Source: Torymus aiolomorphi
Lineage: Eukaryota; Arthropoda; Insecta; Hymenoptera; Torymidae
Reading direction: 5' to 3'
Assembly: GCA_036365515.1 (NCBI GenBank)
Contig: CM070873.1
Location: forward strand, 214,009,376-214,073,375
DNA: 64,000 nt
Shown here: positions 31,048-42,979 of the stretch, piece by piece
Position numbering within the stretch: position 1 is the stretch's first letter
How the letters are laid out: each line of letters begins with the position of its first letter
The notes under the pieces: model-generated
What the model was told of the DNA's origin: nothing
Seen by the model: the letters and a program-made list of their open reading frames with translations, nothing else
The model's database searches: none
Made by a program: the position numbers and the translations under genes

Positions 31048-32455
31048 TTATTCAATATACGTCTGACAATAATGATAACATGTGAAAAAATGTTCAAAAC
31101 ATAACATCTTTTTGCACCATGCACATCGTACGACTGCAATTCCTCCACATATGTCGCAAATTGGTTCCTTTGAAGTATGGAAACAGACATCTACTGGATT
31201 TACATGGCTTGGAGGTTTTACCGTTAGGTATCCACTTTTATACCATGCATATTTAAAAGCATTTTGGAATCTTGGTGAAGAAAATGAATTATGCGTTAGA
31301 GATTGCAGTTTGATTATATTGTTTCTCTCGTGTAAGTTAACATCGTAATTCATAAGAAGTGTTATGTCTGAGAATTTTCGTATAAAGTTTTTCCATAATC
31401 GAAAACCATATACATCAAGAGGTTGTATCTGACCAGTTGTGCCTTTTTGTATCGTTTTCAATATAAGATTTGTCTCTTTAGGTACAGCTTCCTTTACAGT
31501 GTTTTCTCATTGTCCGGTCCATGAATCTAATAGCAGTACAGGTGAATTCCTACTGTGAGTCAAAAATACATTTTGAATCCAAATTTGAAACAGCTCCTTA
31601 GATAATTTGCCGAATGCTGATGCTTCTACGTACACATTTTCTGGACTGAATAAAGTTTCCATTACTCTAGGTCCAAATTGTCCATCAGCCTCTTTCAAAA
31701 CTATAAATAACGGAGACATGAGCTTTCCCTCTGCTGATATTGTTGGTTGGACGGTATAGCTGTGTATTGTAGAAGATGCCGATTGAATGATGTTTTCTAT
31801 TTGCTTAATCCCCTTATAAGAAAGCGTGCGACGACTATGTATCTCTAAATTGAACCTACTCTGATCAGAATTATAAACGTTTTGAGTACTGTGTACTTCA
31901 ATTAAATTTTTAACGTTGTTAACAAAATTTTCTTTGAGTTGTTCAACTTCAACTGCCTTCTTTGCAGATGATGCAGTAATAAATTTTGTTATTTTTCGTG
32001 AAACAATGTGATGTTTTCTTTTGAATATTTGTATCCATCTATGTGAAGCTTTAAACCATGAAATATTTATTTCTGCTTTCTTTTCGAGAGCCCATCTTTT
32101 TATATCAATATCATGCAGTCATTTTTTATTTTATCGCTTCTTTAACTTTTTCAAGTACATAAGTTATTATTCCATACAGTATAGCTTTTCTGTCACCCCC
32201 TGCTTCAACTTGTAATTTCCACCGCAATTGACGATCGGACGTAACTTTTTTATACTTTGACTGTACAGTATTTAAGGATAATAATTGCTTTCTTTTTCCA
32301 TTTTGCCAATACTCTACTGCCTTTTTCTTACATTCAAAGTCAACATCTTCTTGATTCGGTAAACAAGCAGGAACCTCTGCATAATCTTTATGTAATTCAC
32401 CATCTTCTTCAATATCTTGTGGAAGTATATCACTGTACTTTTCCTCAAAGAGCAA
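31048..32455 (-). pseudogene. Pogo-like transposase, decayed copy
   Basis: Pieces at 32455-32126, 31719-31507 and 31461-31048 match in order the transposase at 47000-48576: N-terminal DNA-binding region (FECKKKAVEYW), the catalytic parts (VLLLDSW, QPLDVYGFRLWKNF) and a C-terminal Cys/His block (CDICGG, CAWCKK, CFEHFF). The QPLDV/I motif is typical of the pogo/Tigger DDE_1 group (known). Frames are broken between the pieces, so it is dead. Confidence 0.75.
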
Positions 32456-32459
32456 AGTA

Positions 32460-33267
32460 TATTCTTCTTCTTGTGACAGAACCGTCTACATTACTGCATA
32501 AACAATTTTTTTTTTTTTTTATTTTTTTTTATTGAGGATTAGTTAAAAATATTTCAAATAATCAATAAATCAAGATCATAACCCTGAACCGCTACTACCC
32601 TACCGACACTGCTGCACCAAGGGTTGTAGGTGTGACCTGCGCTATGGGGAGTTTCCCAAGCTGCCATAAAAACGACGACGCGGCACATGCATGGTAAATA
32701 ATTACTATAATACTTATCATATTACATGAAGCAACAGGTTATATTAACCATTAGTTTATTTTGTATAACCGATGTTTTTATAAATTCATCGAATGTAACT
32801 CCATTGTAAATTAGATTTTTTAAGTATTAATAAATTTTATAACTACCAGCAAATAATCATAACGTTTTCGTTCAAATTTTGTAGTAATTTGCTACACAAT
32901 TATCTACTAAAGTAATAATCCCATACTTGTAAAATATTCAGGATTGTTAAGTATAAGAAAGTGCTGAGAAAAAGAGGGCGTTTATCTATACAATCTGCCT
33001 CACGCACATGGCGTATCTAAAAATAGATTTCCTCAGTCTTCCTGCGTGGATACGCGTTTTCCAGCATCTTTTGGGACCCAACCTACTATAGCATAAGAAT
33101 ATTATTTTAGAATAACGCTAAATATCTCAATAATTATAATTAGGAAAATAATTTTGTTTAAAGTAAAGATTATATTATGTTAAATAAAAATTAGGAACTG
33201 ATAAAAACCATTATTATATTATATGTTTATAGTAAATAATAATCATTTTGCTTATTTCTTCTAGATT
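32460..33267. other. AT-rich spacer, no gene
   Basis: T-run at about 32508-32520. No coding frame. I could not find the second terminal repeat of the decayed pogo-like copy here. Confidence 0.55.
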
Positions 33268-33403
33268 AATTATATTTCATCCTCGCTCTTCTATATTACA
33301 ACTGTAATAACCCCTTCATCCACCAGATGGCACACGTATTCAGAGTCTAAAAAGTCGCGCCCTCATCCCCGCTCCTCCCGCTCGCTCGCCCCGCGAGGCT
33401 CTT
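33268..33403 (+). repeat. DIRS left terminal inverted repeat
   Basis: Shares with the right end CCACCAGATGGCACACGTATTC, GTCGCGCCCTCATCCC and GCTCCTCCCGCTCGCTCGCC in inverse orientation, with a few mismatches. Confidence 0.85.
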
Positions 33404-33495
33404 CACTTTTCTCTCGTGTCCGCTGGAGAGCGCACGTGCTTAGAGTCACTCATGTTTTTCGTATCTTGTCGCCGGCTTACTATCATAAAATCACC

Positions 33496-34533
33496 ATGGG
33501 AAAATCTAAGAAGAGATCTTCCGACAAGGAAGAGGACTTCGGAAAAATCTTGAAAAAGATTAAAAAACTAAACGAAAAGGTGGAAAAGATTTGCGAGAAG
33601 AAGACGATAGGTGACGAGGGAAAAACAAAAGAAAAAACCAAAGAAAAAGATGAACCCGAGATTGAGAACGTCGCGCCAAACGGGCAAGACCCGCAAGAGA
33701 GTGAAGACGAGGAACGCCTCGAACCTTCTGATGTTTCCGAGACCGAGGAAGAAAATGAAGGAGACGACCATACCGAATGTCAAGCATTGAAAATGACAGT
33801 CAGGCCGAAACTGTTAAAAATGTGGACTTTTTTCTGTCAGCAAGGCCTAAAGAAAGACGAATACGATGCCCTTTCTAAAAAGTATGCCACAGTGGAAGAA
33901 TTTGAGGCCCCGAAACTAAACACACAAATAGCGGTCACAATGAAGGAGGTGGCAGTCACATGAGATAATCATATGGCAGAAGTACAAAAATTGGCTAGCA
34001 CGGCTTTATCCATCAATGGCGCCATAATGTCGGCCATCTACGAGAGCAGAAACGAAGGCCTAGATTTGGAAAGCTTACTGATCTATCTAGCGGACGCGTC
34101 AAAGATTTTAACCGCAATCATCCATAAACAATCAGTTTCTAGGAAGGCGTTTATCAAGCCTGGCCTTTCAAAAGAAACCAGAGCAATCCTTAAGGAGACT
34201 AAGATTGACAAATTTCTTTACGGAGAAAACCTGTCGGATAAAATTAATGAGGCAAGGGCGCTGGAGAAGATGGGCGAAAACTTGAAGGTTCATCCGACCA
34301 CGAAGACGGCCACTCCTACTCCTGGGAAAGGTTTAAATGGCAAAGCCCCACTGATGAGGCGTCCACAGATGGGGTATCCTATTCCTACAGGAGGACGTCA
34401 GAAACAACGGCTGTATTTCAGATACAAACAGCAGTTTCAAAACCGTGGGGCACACGGCCCGCCGCGTCAGATACAACAAAACAACCAACGTCCGCAAAAT
34501 CCTCCGACAGAACGATTTGAGAAAAAGAACTAA
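33496..34533 (+). pseudogene. DIRS gag-like ORF1 with one internal stop
   Basis: Starts at the ATG MGKSKKRSS (33496). A basic then acidic, coiled-coil-like head (to about 33800) is followed by the DIRS gag region (CQQGLKKDEYD, LASTALSINGA) and a Gln/Asn/Arg-rich tail. A single in-frame TGA at 33961-33963 splits it. No zinc knuckle, as in other DIRS elements. Confidence 0.75.
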
Positions 34534-34540
34534 CTGTAAG

Positions 34541-36110
34541 TGTAAAAGCAGGAAGGCTTAGTCGCTTCTATGATAGGTGGTTAGAAATCACGGATGAGAA
34601 GTTTATCTTAGACTGCATTCTAGGGTACAAAATTCGCTTTAGTAAAAAAGTAAACGTCAGTTTAAACAATAACTTTCAAATTAGAGCAAAACATAAACAG
34701 TATGATGACCACGAAAAAGCTATAAGAGAACTCATAGAAAAGGGGGCCGGAGTAGCATGCAAAGAATTAAAAGATCAGTTTGTTTCATCATACTTTTTAC
34801 GGAAAAAGCCTAACGGATCCTATAGATTTATCTTAAATCTTAAGAAATTAAATAAATTCATTAAAACAGATCACTTTAAAATTGAAGATTTAAGAACCGC
34901 GGTTCAGCTAACGTTTCCAAACTATTTCCTTAGCACCATAGATTTGGAAGACACATACTTTTTAGTCTCGATACATGAAAACAGCAGAAAATATTTGCGC
35001 TTTAGATTTAACGATCAACTTTTTGAATTTGTCTGCTTACCTTTCGGGTTATGTACAGCACCCTAACTTTTTACAAAAATTATGAAAGTAGTCATGAAGA
35101 AACTTCGAAGCTCTGGCTTCTCATCCGTGATCTACATAGATGATATCCTATGCATCGAAAAATCTATAGAACGATGCCAGAGAAATGTAGACCAAACTAT
35201 TATTCTTTTAGAATATTTGAGATTCTGCATCAATTATAAAAAATCTAACCTAATGCCATCGAAAAGATGTAAGTTTTTAGGAATGATCATAGATACCGAA
35301 AAATACGCCATCGAGTTGCCTCAAAAATTTTTAAATTACGAAACCTGCTCAATTAAAAAATTTTCTCAATTAATCGGTACCTTAATTTCGTGTTGCCCAG
35401 CTATAGAATATGCTTGGCTGTACACGAAAGCACTCGTAAAAGAAAAATGATTTCACCTTATTTTCAGTGACTACGATTATAACAAATCAATGGAGATTTC
35501 GGAGACAGTCAAGCATGAGCTAAACTGGTGAAAAAATAATGTAAAAGAAAGCGTGCACTTTATAAAAGACGGAACATATGATATGATCATACATACAGAT
35601 GCGTCAACAACCGGGTGGGGGGCAACTAACGGCATAAAGGATATCTACGGATTTTGGTCAAAGAATGATCGAAAACTCCAGATTAACTATCTAGAATTAT
35701 TGACTATAAAATTAGTACTAGAGTCCTTAGCACCAGGACTAAGAGATGCACAGATATTGTTGAGAGTTGACAACACTACAGCAATATCATACATCAATAA
35801 AATGGATGGCATTAGGTTGGATAAATTTTGCAAACTAGCACGGGAAATTTGGCAATGGGCGGAGCATAGAAGAATCATTCTGATAGCATCATACATCCCT
35901 TCAAAAGAAAATGTAACCGCTGATAAATTATCCAGAATAAGCAATGTAGATACGGAATGGGAGTTAAATAACAGATACTATGAAATTATAGTAAATAATT
36001 TTGGCTGCCCTCAGATTGATCTATTTGCTTCTCGCCTTAATGCCAAATGTAAAGAATTTATTACACGGACCCCGAAACAGAAGCTTGTTGCGTCGATGCA
36101 TTTACCATAA
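34541..36110 (+). pseudogene. DIRS reverse transcriptase / RNase H, broken
   Basis: RT motifs: SSYFLRKKPNGSYRFILNLK, FLSTIDLEDTYF, LPFGLCTAP and the catalytic YIDD at about 35137-35148. RNase H follows with HTDASTTGWGA and VDNTTAISYIN. Stops: TAA at 35065-35067, TGA ending 35450 and TGA near 35529; otherwise one long colinear frame set. The DIRS order RT, RH, then recombinase holds. Confidence 0.82.
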
Positions 36111-36299
36111 ATTGGGCAAAATTCTATTTCTATGCTTTTCCGCCCTTCTCTTTAGCTCTTCGCACCCTTGCAAAAATCAGGCGTGAAAAAGCATACGGCA
36201 TTGTTGTATTACCTCATTGGAAAATCGAACCATGGTTTCCAATGTTCGAACAGCTAAGGGTAGGCCGACCATTAATTTTCAAACCTAATCGAAATTACT

Positions 36300-37754
36300 T
36301 CTTTCACCATGCAGGTCGCTACAACACCCAAGAGCAGAACACCTAGCTTTAATTGTGAGCAGAGTGTCAGGGAAGCCTTCATAAAAAAGGGGATACCACA
36401 AGAAGCGCTACATATAGTTACCTCTTCCTTGAGTAATGCTACACTTAAACAATAAGGAAGTATACTAAAGCGCTGGCATGAACTCTGCCAAGAAAACGGG
36501 AAAGATTTCTTCCAGGTTGAATCAAATATTGTATTAGTATTTCTTACAAAGCTGTTCGATTTAGGTGCGTCCTATGGAACCATTAATTCGTGTCGAAGCG
36601 CTTTATCTCTCATTTCAGAGAACAAAGTAGGTGATAGTGCAAGTATTATTAGATTTATGAAAGGCGTGTTTAAGTTAAGATCACAAAAACCGAAATACTC
36701 TTTTTCATGGGATGTATCGATAGCCTTGGAGTATCTAGAACATTTAGATACCACAAAACTAGAAAATCTAACTTATAAGACAGCCATGCTTGTAGCACTA
36801 GGTACCGCTCAAAGAGCGCAAACTCTAGTTAAGATTAAGCTTAGTTATATAACGAGCGTCTCAGATGGAATAATAATTAAAATTCCGGACCTTCTAAAAA
36901 CCTCGGGCGCAGGTAGAAATCAGCCCTTTTTACATTTTCATAAATTTATAAAAAAACCGAAGCTCTGTATATTATCACACCTATTACTATACATAGACCG
37001 CACTAGAAATATAAGAAACAGTTGTGACCAACTCTTTGTAACTATTAAAAGACCCATTCGGGTAATCAGTACCCAAACGTTCAGCAAATGGATCAAAAAG
37101 TGTTTAAGGGCGCTCTTGCACGACTATACAGTTTGTGCGCTCAGCCAGAGTACAAACTATACCATGCACGTCGTTCTGTCTCTCTCGCTCTCGTGCAGGT
37201 CGTCTGCTATATGTGTTCATAATCATGAATTAAAGAAAATATCTCGAAATTTCCCACGGCTACGTACAATTTACAAGGTGTAGTTTGAAAGGGGAAGCCT
37301 CAATCTTTAAAGCCATATGTTTTTTACTGGTAAAAAATTTTATCCCTTTTCAGAAATACTCGATTTAACCTATTTTTTCCCGCTGTCCCATAAGAGTACA
37401 TGTAAAAAATGATAATTTCAAACGTTAATTTCTCAAAATTTTCCACGGTTATAGGGTAAAATAAACATACCACAAGATTCGGTACATCTTGAACTATTGA
37501 AAATGTTATACCCCAGTTTACAAATTTTCATGCAAGAGCGTCCTTAAATAGAGCAGGAATTGTCGTTTCAATTTTTACAGCTCACTCTACCCGTCACGCA
37601 GCCATCCACTGCGACCAGAAATGGCATAGATTTTGATTCAATTCGGCGTACTGCGGGATGGTCTGATCAATCTAAGGTCTTTGCAAAATTCTACAACAGA
37701 CCTGTTATCGCTAACAATGCTGATTTTGCGAAATCTGTACTTCAAGAAACGTAA
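36300..37754 (+). pseudogene. DIRS tyrosine recombinase, stopped and split by a MITE
   Basis: N-terminal SAM-like part (KRWHELCQENGK) follows a TAA near 36453. The core has GTAQRAQTL, which carries the first catalytic Arg, then after the inserted MITE AHSTRHA (the HxxR box) and the AGWSDQSKVFAKFYNR segment with the Tyr. Dead through stops and the 436 bp insertion. Confidence 0.82.
37108..37543. mobile_element. 436 bp MITE with TTAA target duplication
   Basis: Ends GGGCGCTCTTGCACG and, inverted, GGACGCTCTTGCATG. TTAA flanks both sides (37104-37107, 37544-37547). TTAA duplication is typical of piggyBac-related elements (known). It lies inside the recombinase gene, whose homology resumes straight after the second TTAA. 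Confidence 0.85.
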
Positions 37755-37828
37755 TTAATAAATCTTATATCCATCATAAGTTTTTATAATTAATTTGACC
37801 AATATCTTGCCAGATACTCTGAACAACT

Positions 37829-37940
37829 ACAGTCGTAATGTAGGAGAGCGAGGATGAAATATAATTGAACGATCAAACGAACTTATCTGTAAGCGAAGTT
37901 CGATCGTAATTATATGAAGTCCTCGCTCGAGTACATTACA
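37829..37940. repeat. DIRS internal complementary region
   Basis: First half is the inverse of 33268-33300, second half the inverse of about 38128-38204, so the junction GATGAAATATAATT/GAACGATCAAAC shows how the two element ends are joined in the circular intermediate (known mechanism). Confidence 0.8.
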
Positions 37941-38033
37941 TCCCTTCCAATTAATGTAAAATTAATTCTCCCTCCCAAAAAGGGGAAAAAAATCTGGCAA
38001 GACTAGCTTAAGTAACTCTAAAATATGAAGATC

Positions 38034-38204
38034 CTCGCGGGGCGAGCGAGCGGGAGGAGCAGGGATGAGGGCGCGACTTTTTTGATTCTGAATACGTGTG
38101 CCATCTGGTGGATGGAGGGGGAATTACAGTTGTAATGTACTCGAGCGAGGACTTCATATAATTACGATCGAACTTAGCTTACAGGTAAGTTTGTTTGATC
38201 GTTC
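38034..38204 (-). repeat. DIRS right terminal inverted repeat
   Basis: Inverse of the left end, longer by the outer 50 bases that are found again in the internal complementary region. Confidence 0.85.
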
Positions 38205-39250
38205 ACTTAAATTGCCTTTAAGTTCAAATAGTAAACCTGTTTGGAATGTGAATAATACACTATAATCTGTATGTTTCTTATCATTTATTAAACATTAACA
38301 CTATTAATAAGAGATTCCCATTTGTTAATGCAAATTTTTATGAACTGTACGCATTAGATAAATATTTTTACTAAACAATAGTTATATTCTGGCACATTGA
38401 TATTCAAAGCAATTAATTAAATTTCAAATATTTTAAATAAACAATAGAAGACCTAAGAAAAATGCATTAACTTAATAAAATAATTTAGTAATATAATTGA
38501 ATTATTAGTTAGAAAGAATAATCTAATGTTTTTATAAAGTTTGCATAAGAAATCTCACCAATTACATAAAATAATACATTTTATGAAAACCGTTACTGAG
38601 GACCTATACAGGAAGTGTCCTGCACATCTGAAAACTCTTATCTTTCCCTAAAACGCTGCGTAGCATGTACAAACATCGAAAATACGAATTTTAAGGAAAC
38701 CTTTTTCATTTCTTTACCCTGCGACAAAATATTATTTTCCAATTTTAAACTTATAAAGCTTATATTTATTTAACTATCTTACATTTTTAATTTCTGACAA
38801 CGCAGTTCAACTGTAATAATTTTTCTTTACATTTTCATATAACATTAATACCTAGTATCAATCTTTAAAAATAATTGCTTTCATTTATTTATTAATATCT
38901 TTCTCATAAAATTTTAGTAACTTTGCTCTAAAACAATTCTATTTTTCTGATAATTACAAATATGCACATCCAAAGCTTAATAGGAATGATTAACTAATTA
39001 AGCAATAAATAAATATGAAAATAATAAATTTTAAGATTAGAAATAACTTAAAACCATACTTATGTAACCTCGAATGAAGTCTTTATGTCACTGCGTTAAC
39101 ATTAAGCAAAACATTGTAATTAAATAAATAATGGCGATGTTTACCACAATTTTGTGAACACCTTTATAATATTATACTTGACTGATTAGATTTACCATTC
39201 TTTACGAGACTTACAATTTTTGTAATATATTATATTAATTATTTTTCTGT
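38205..39250. other. AT-rich DNA, no gene
   Basis: No frame or repeat of note. Confidence 0.7.
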
Positions 39251-39252
39251 TA

Positions 39253-40014
39253 CCCTGTTGAAAATATCCATGTGGATTTTACATTGATTTCCACATGGAT
39301 TCCACATCGATTCCATGTGGAAATCAGTCCCAAATCGTCCTGTGGATTTCCACATGGAATTCCATATAGATTTCTATATGAATTTTTCTACAAACATTTG
39401 TAAAACAAAATCCGTATGGATTTCCATGTAGATTTCCATGGAGAAATCCAGATAAAAACGATATGATCCATATAGATTTCCATATGGATTTCCATGTGGT
39501 AATTTAAATGTTTATAAAAATGTTTATTTATAAAATTTAAAAATTTTTTTACTAGGGATACGTTTTTTACCATATCAGTAAAGCATAAAAAATTATAAAC
39601 TATAATTTCCTCTTATGTAATTCTTCAAAAAGATTCTACAGTACTTGTTGTCAAAAATATGTATCCTAGTAAAAAAAATATAACAATTTTATAAATAAAC
39701 ATATTTTATAAACATTAAAATTATCATATGGAAATCCATGTGGAAATCTATATGGATCATGTCGTTTTTACCTGGATTTCCCCATGGAAATCTACATGGA
39801 AATCCATACGGATTTGGTTTTACAAATGTTTGTAGAAAAATTCATATAGAAATCTATATGGAATTCCATGTGGAAGTCCACAGGACGATTTGGGACTGAT
39901 TTCCACATGGAATCGACATGGAATCCATATGGAATCCGTATAGATTCCATATGGATTCCATATCGATTCCATGTGGAAATCAGTGTAAAATCCACATGGA
40001 TATTTTCAACAGGG
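39253..40014. mobile_element. 762 bp palindromic MITE, TA target duplication
   Basis: Ends CCCTGTTGAAAATATCCATG and its inverse, flanked by TA on each side (39251-39252, 40015-40016). Both arms are filled with variants of CCATGTGGAAATC and CCATATGGAATCC, themselves palindromic, so it can fold at several scales. Non-coding. Confidence 0.85.
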
Positions 40015-40016
40015 TA

Positions 40017-40866
40017 AACTATCTATTATATTTTGCGACCTTTGTATTCATCATAACTCTACTTCTAATCAACTTATAACCACCGTTCAAATTTGTAATA
40101 TCTTGTCACAGAAATATCTATTGAAATAAAATTATAACTAATTTGTAAAATTGCGATCCGTAATGAATCCAAACAATATGTAAAAATTTGTCAGAAAGAC
40201 AGTGACAAAATTGAAGAGTGAGGGAGATAGGAAAATCTTCTGTCTCTCTCATCTCTCTTTCTCTGTCACTCATATAGCGTTCTCTCTCACTCCTTAAGGA
40301 AGATACCAGCCGCCGGAAAATACCCTAGAGAAGGGATGAGCGACCGCTCTCTACCGCTCTCTATGTTAAAACATAGGATTTTCTCCACTTGGCTGAAAAT
40401 TGACGTTGGGAAGGGATGCCACCCCCGCACCATTGGACACCGTTCTCCCACACCACTAGCCTCATTTAACATTGCGAGATATACAACACATCAACCGCCG
40501 CCGAACACATCATCGATGATTCGATGCCTCAAGATGACGCAACCACCCGATTCGACACCGCAGCTTTTCCAGCCAAAGAAGAGGAGGAGCAATGTATTTA
40601 AATACGCCGAGCGCGCACTGTCACTCAGTCAGATCAAGACAAGCCTCACAAGCTTTGCTGACTACTCAAGCAGATCTACAAGCCTCACAAGCTTTAAGAT
40701 CCTGTACGAACACTCAAATTTCAACTAAAATAAATATTCAAATTATTCAAATTTCTAGTTCAATTTCTTTTTACAAAATTTCTAAATTCCAAATTCCAAA
40801 TTTACAAAATAAGAAAGGTAAATAAAGTCAAAATAGAAAGAAAATATATAAATAAATTAATTATAT
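40017..40866. other. No supported gene
   Basis: Contains a CT-rich stretch (about 40225-40300) and a GC-richer stretch (about 40300-40720) with the repeated phrase CAAGCCTCACAAGCTTT at about 40643 and 40679. It could be part of an LTR or a decayed element; evidence is thin. Confidence 0.5.
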
Positions 40867-41440
40867 TGTTTTGGATTGTGAATAACCGATTGGCCTTGGT
40901 CTTACGAACTTTATTGGACAGAAGTTATTCACGATACACAAGTCATTTAGTGCGAGTTTTACGAACTTGGTGCAATTTGACTTGACAAAGCAATATTAAT
41001 TTTACTTTAAAGATTTTATATTTCATAGTTGAGAATATTATTCAAATTAAAAAAAAAAAAAAAAAACAAGTCAATAAATTAGCATTTGTTTTGGATTGTG
41101 AATATCCGATTAGCCTTGGTCTTACGGATTTTAATGGACAGAAGTTATGATATACAAGTCATTTAGTGCGAGTTTTACGAACTTAGTGCAATTTGACTTG
41201 ACAAAGCAATATTAATTTTACTTGAAAGATTTTATATTTCAAAGTTGAGAATATTATTCAAATTAAAAAAAAAAACAAGTAAATAAATTAGCATATGTTT
41301 TGGATTGTGAATATCCGATTGGCCTTGGTCTTACGGACTTTAATGGACAGAAGTTATTCATGATATACAAGACATTTAGTGCGAGTTTTACGAACTTGGT
41401 GCAATTTGACTTGACAAAACAATACTATATTTATTTTAAA
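40867..41440 (+). repeat. Tandem repeat, three units of about 210-220 bp
   Basis: Units start at 40867, 41087 and 41296 with TGTTTTGGATTGTGAAT, hold GCCTTGGTCTTACG and GTGCGAGTTTTACGAACTT and, in the first two units, end in an A-run. Non-coding. Confidence 0.9.
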
Positions 41441-42224
41441 AGAGAGTTTCTAATATCGATTAACGTTAAAGAATAGAGGAAAATATTAAAGAAATAAATT
41501 CTAATTTTGATAGGTTAGGGAAGGGCAAAGCTGAGAATAACCTGAGATGGGAAAAATTTAGTATTATCCAACACGCATCATTCCAGGGCTCGTGACCTTT
41601 TCTCTATCCATACAAGAGGCATGTGCAACAAAAATTGTTTTTACGAGACAAATGTGCTGCTTCTGTGTTGGTCCCTATAAAACCCAAATCCTGAATCCAA
41701 AAGAAAATTAGTTACTCAATTTTTAACGATTAATTACGATTTTGTTACTACACTCCTTTCCTTTAGCTCGTCCATGGTTTATTAGCTGGCGCAGCTACGA
41801 GCAAAAAGAGCATTAATTCTTAATTGAGTTAATAATCCTAGTCGTGTTATGTTTTAGGACGTGACATTCTGTTAGTAAATTGTAATTTACACTATCCTTT
41901 ATTATATTTTCTATAACATGACATAAAGTTATCTCTTGTTCGTTAGCTTCTGATTGCTCAATTTTGATATTGTTAGGATTAAAAATTGTGGATAATAATG
42001 ATACCACAACCAGTGGATTAATGGCCATATTTTTATTTTATTTTGAGGCAATGACGTTCAAGTAACAGCCATAGATTATTAATTTTATAATTATTATTTT
42101 ACTAAAAATAATTCTGTTGTATTTTCATGAACGTCTATTTAACTTACATTTATTGCAGATATTTCATAATTTATCTTCTTTTTTTAAATAAAACCTTGTT
42201 TTACTGAAATGAAAATATATCAAG
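41441..42224. other. Mostly non-coding, one small ORF
   Basis: Only the ORF at 41813-42028 deserves mention. Confidence 0.5.
41813..42028 (-). CDS. Small ORF with signal-peptide-like start, unknown
   Basis: 71 aa from an ATG at 42028. The first 16 residues are hydrophobic (MAINPLVVVSLLSTIF), followed by a non-repetitive sequence with Cys at 36 and 55 and one NTT glycosylation motif. Composition is less biased than neighbouring random frames. It could be the first exon of a secreted or receptor protein, or chance. Nothing recognised. Confidence 0.3.
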   Translation of the reverse strand: MAINPLVVVSLLSTIFNPNNIKIEQSEANEQEITLCHVIENIIKDSVNYNLLTECHVLKHNTTRIINSIKN

Positions 42225-42850
42225 GAGCGCGGGAGCGCTTCGAAGGCAAGTATAGAAGAAGCTTGAAGGAGCGACCCGTGCTACTTATACATTGAAATGG
42301 GTGTGCGAGAAATTCAATGCGCCTATATACATAATAGATTTGTTTGAACTATATTAACATGTAGTCTTAATGGAAAGCCATTTAATTTCTCTACTCAAAT
42401 CGAAAGGTTTCATTTAAAAAGATTTAAAATTAAATTAAAAATGTCTCATTCAAAAGATTTAGAGATCTGAATATTTTTATGTACTGTTTCCTTTCTGAAT
42501 TTTTCTCCATATTCTTCTGTGTGCACAAACTATACATTTTTGTCCGACCGGTACATAGTATAGCATTTTTGTCCGACTGGAAAATGAGAGAGAGAGAGAG
42601 CGAGAGACTGCGAGAGAGAGAGAGAGAGAGGGAATGAGAGAAGAGCGAGGAAGAGAGTGAGAGAGAGAGAGAGATTGGGAGAGAGAAGAGCGAGAGGGAA
42701 GGCGAGAGAAAATCCGTATATGGTATCAACCTAACCTTGTTATTTTCATACATACTTTCAATATACGCATTAGTCCGTATATACAATCATCATTTACAAG
42801 TTATAAGTATTCAAGACATTTTACATCATTGAAATTCGATTTTAAATTGA
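42225..42850 (+). repeat. Left copy of a 21 kb-spaced inverted repeat
   Basis: Shares, in inverse, with 62935-63700: GGAGCGCGGGAGCGCTTCGAAGGC, AGTATAGAAGAAGC, TACATTGAAATGG, TTTTTGTCCGAC, a GA/CT microsatellite and TTGAAATTCGATTTTAAATTGACTTGG-like words. Divergence is clear, so old. Confidence 0.65.
42585..42712 (+). repeat. GA-rich microsatellite
   Basis: Imperfect (GA)n with GC breaks; its inverse partner is the CT repeat at 63194-63232. Confidence 0.95.
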
Positions 42851-42979
42851 CTTGGTATATATAAATATATATATGTATATTTTTTTTCAGATAAGTAGCA
42901 AACTTTTATTATAAAATAAAAAAAATATGTTATTAATATAATATAAGTATTGTTACTTTGTGAAATCTTTTTTATTGTT

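Larger units (their letters stand above)
33268..38204 (+). mobile_element. DIRS-like tyrosine recombinase retrotransposon (degenerate)
   Basis: Ends are inverted repeats (about 33284-33403 with 38034-38150). An internal complementary region at 37829-37940 joins the inverse of the left outermost bases to the inverse of the right outermost bases, which defines the ends at 33268 and 38204. This is the DIRS arrangement (known). Genes in order: gag-like, RT/RNase H, tyrosine recombinase, all on the plus strand and all broken. Confidence 0.85.
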
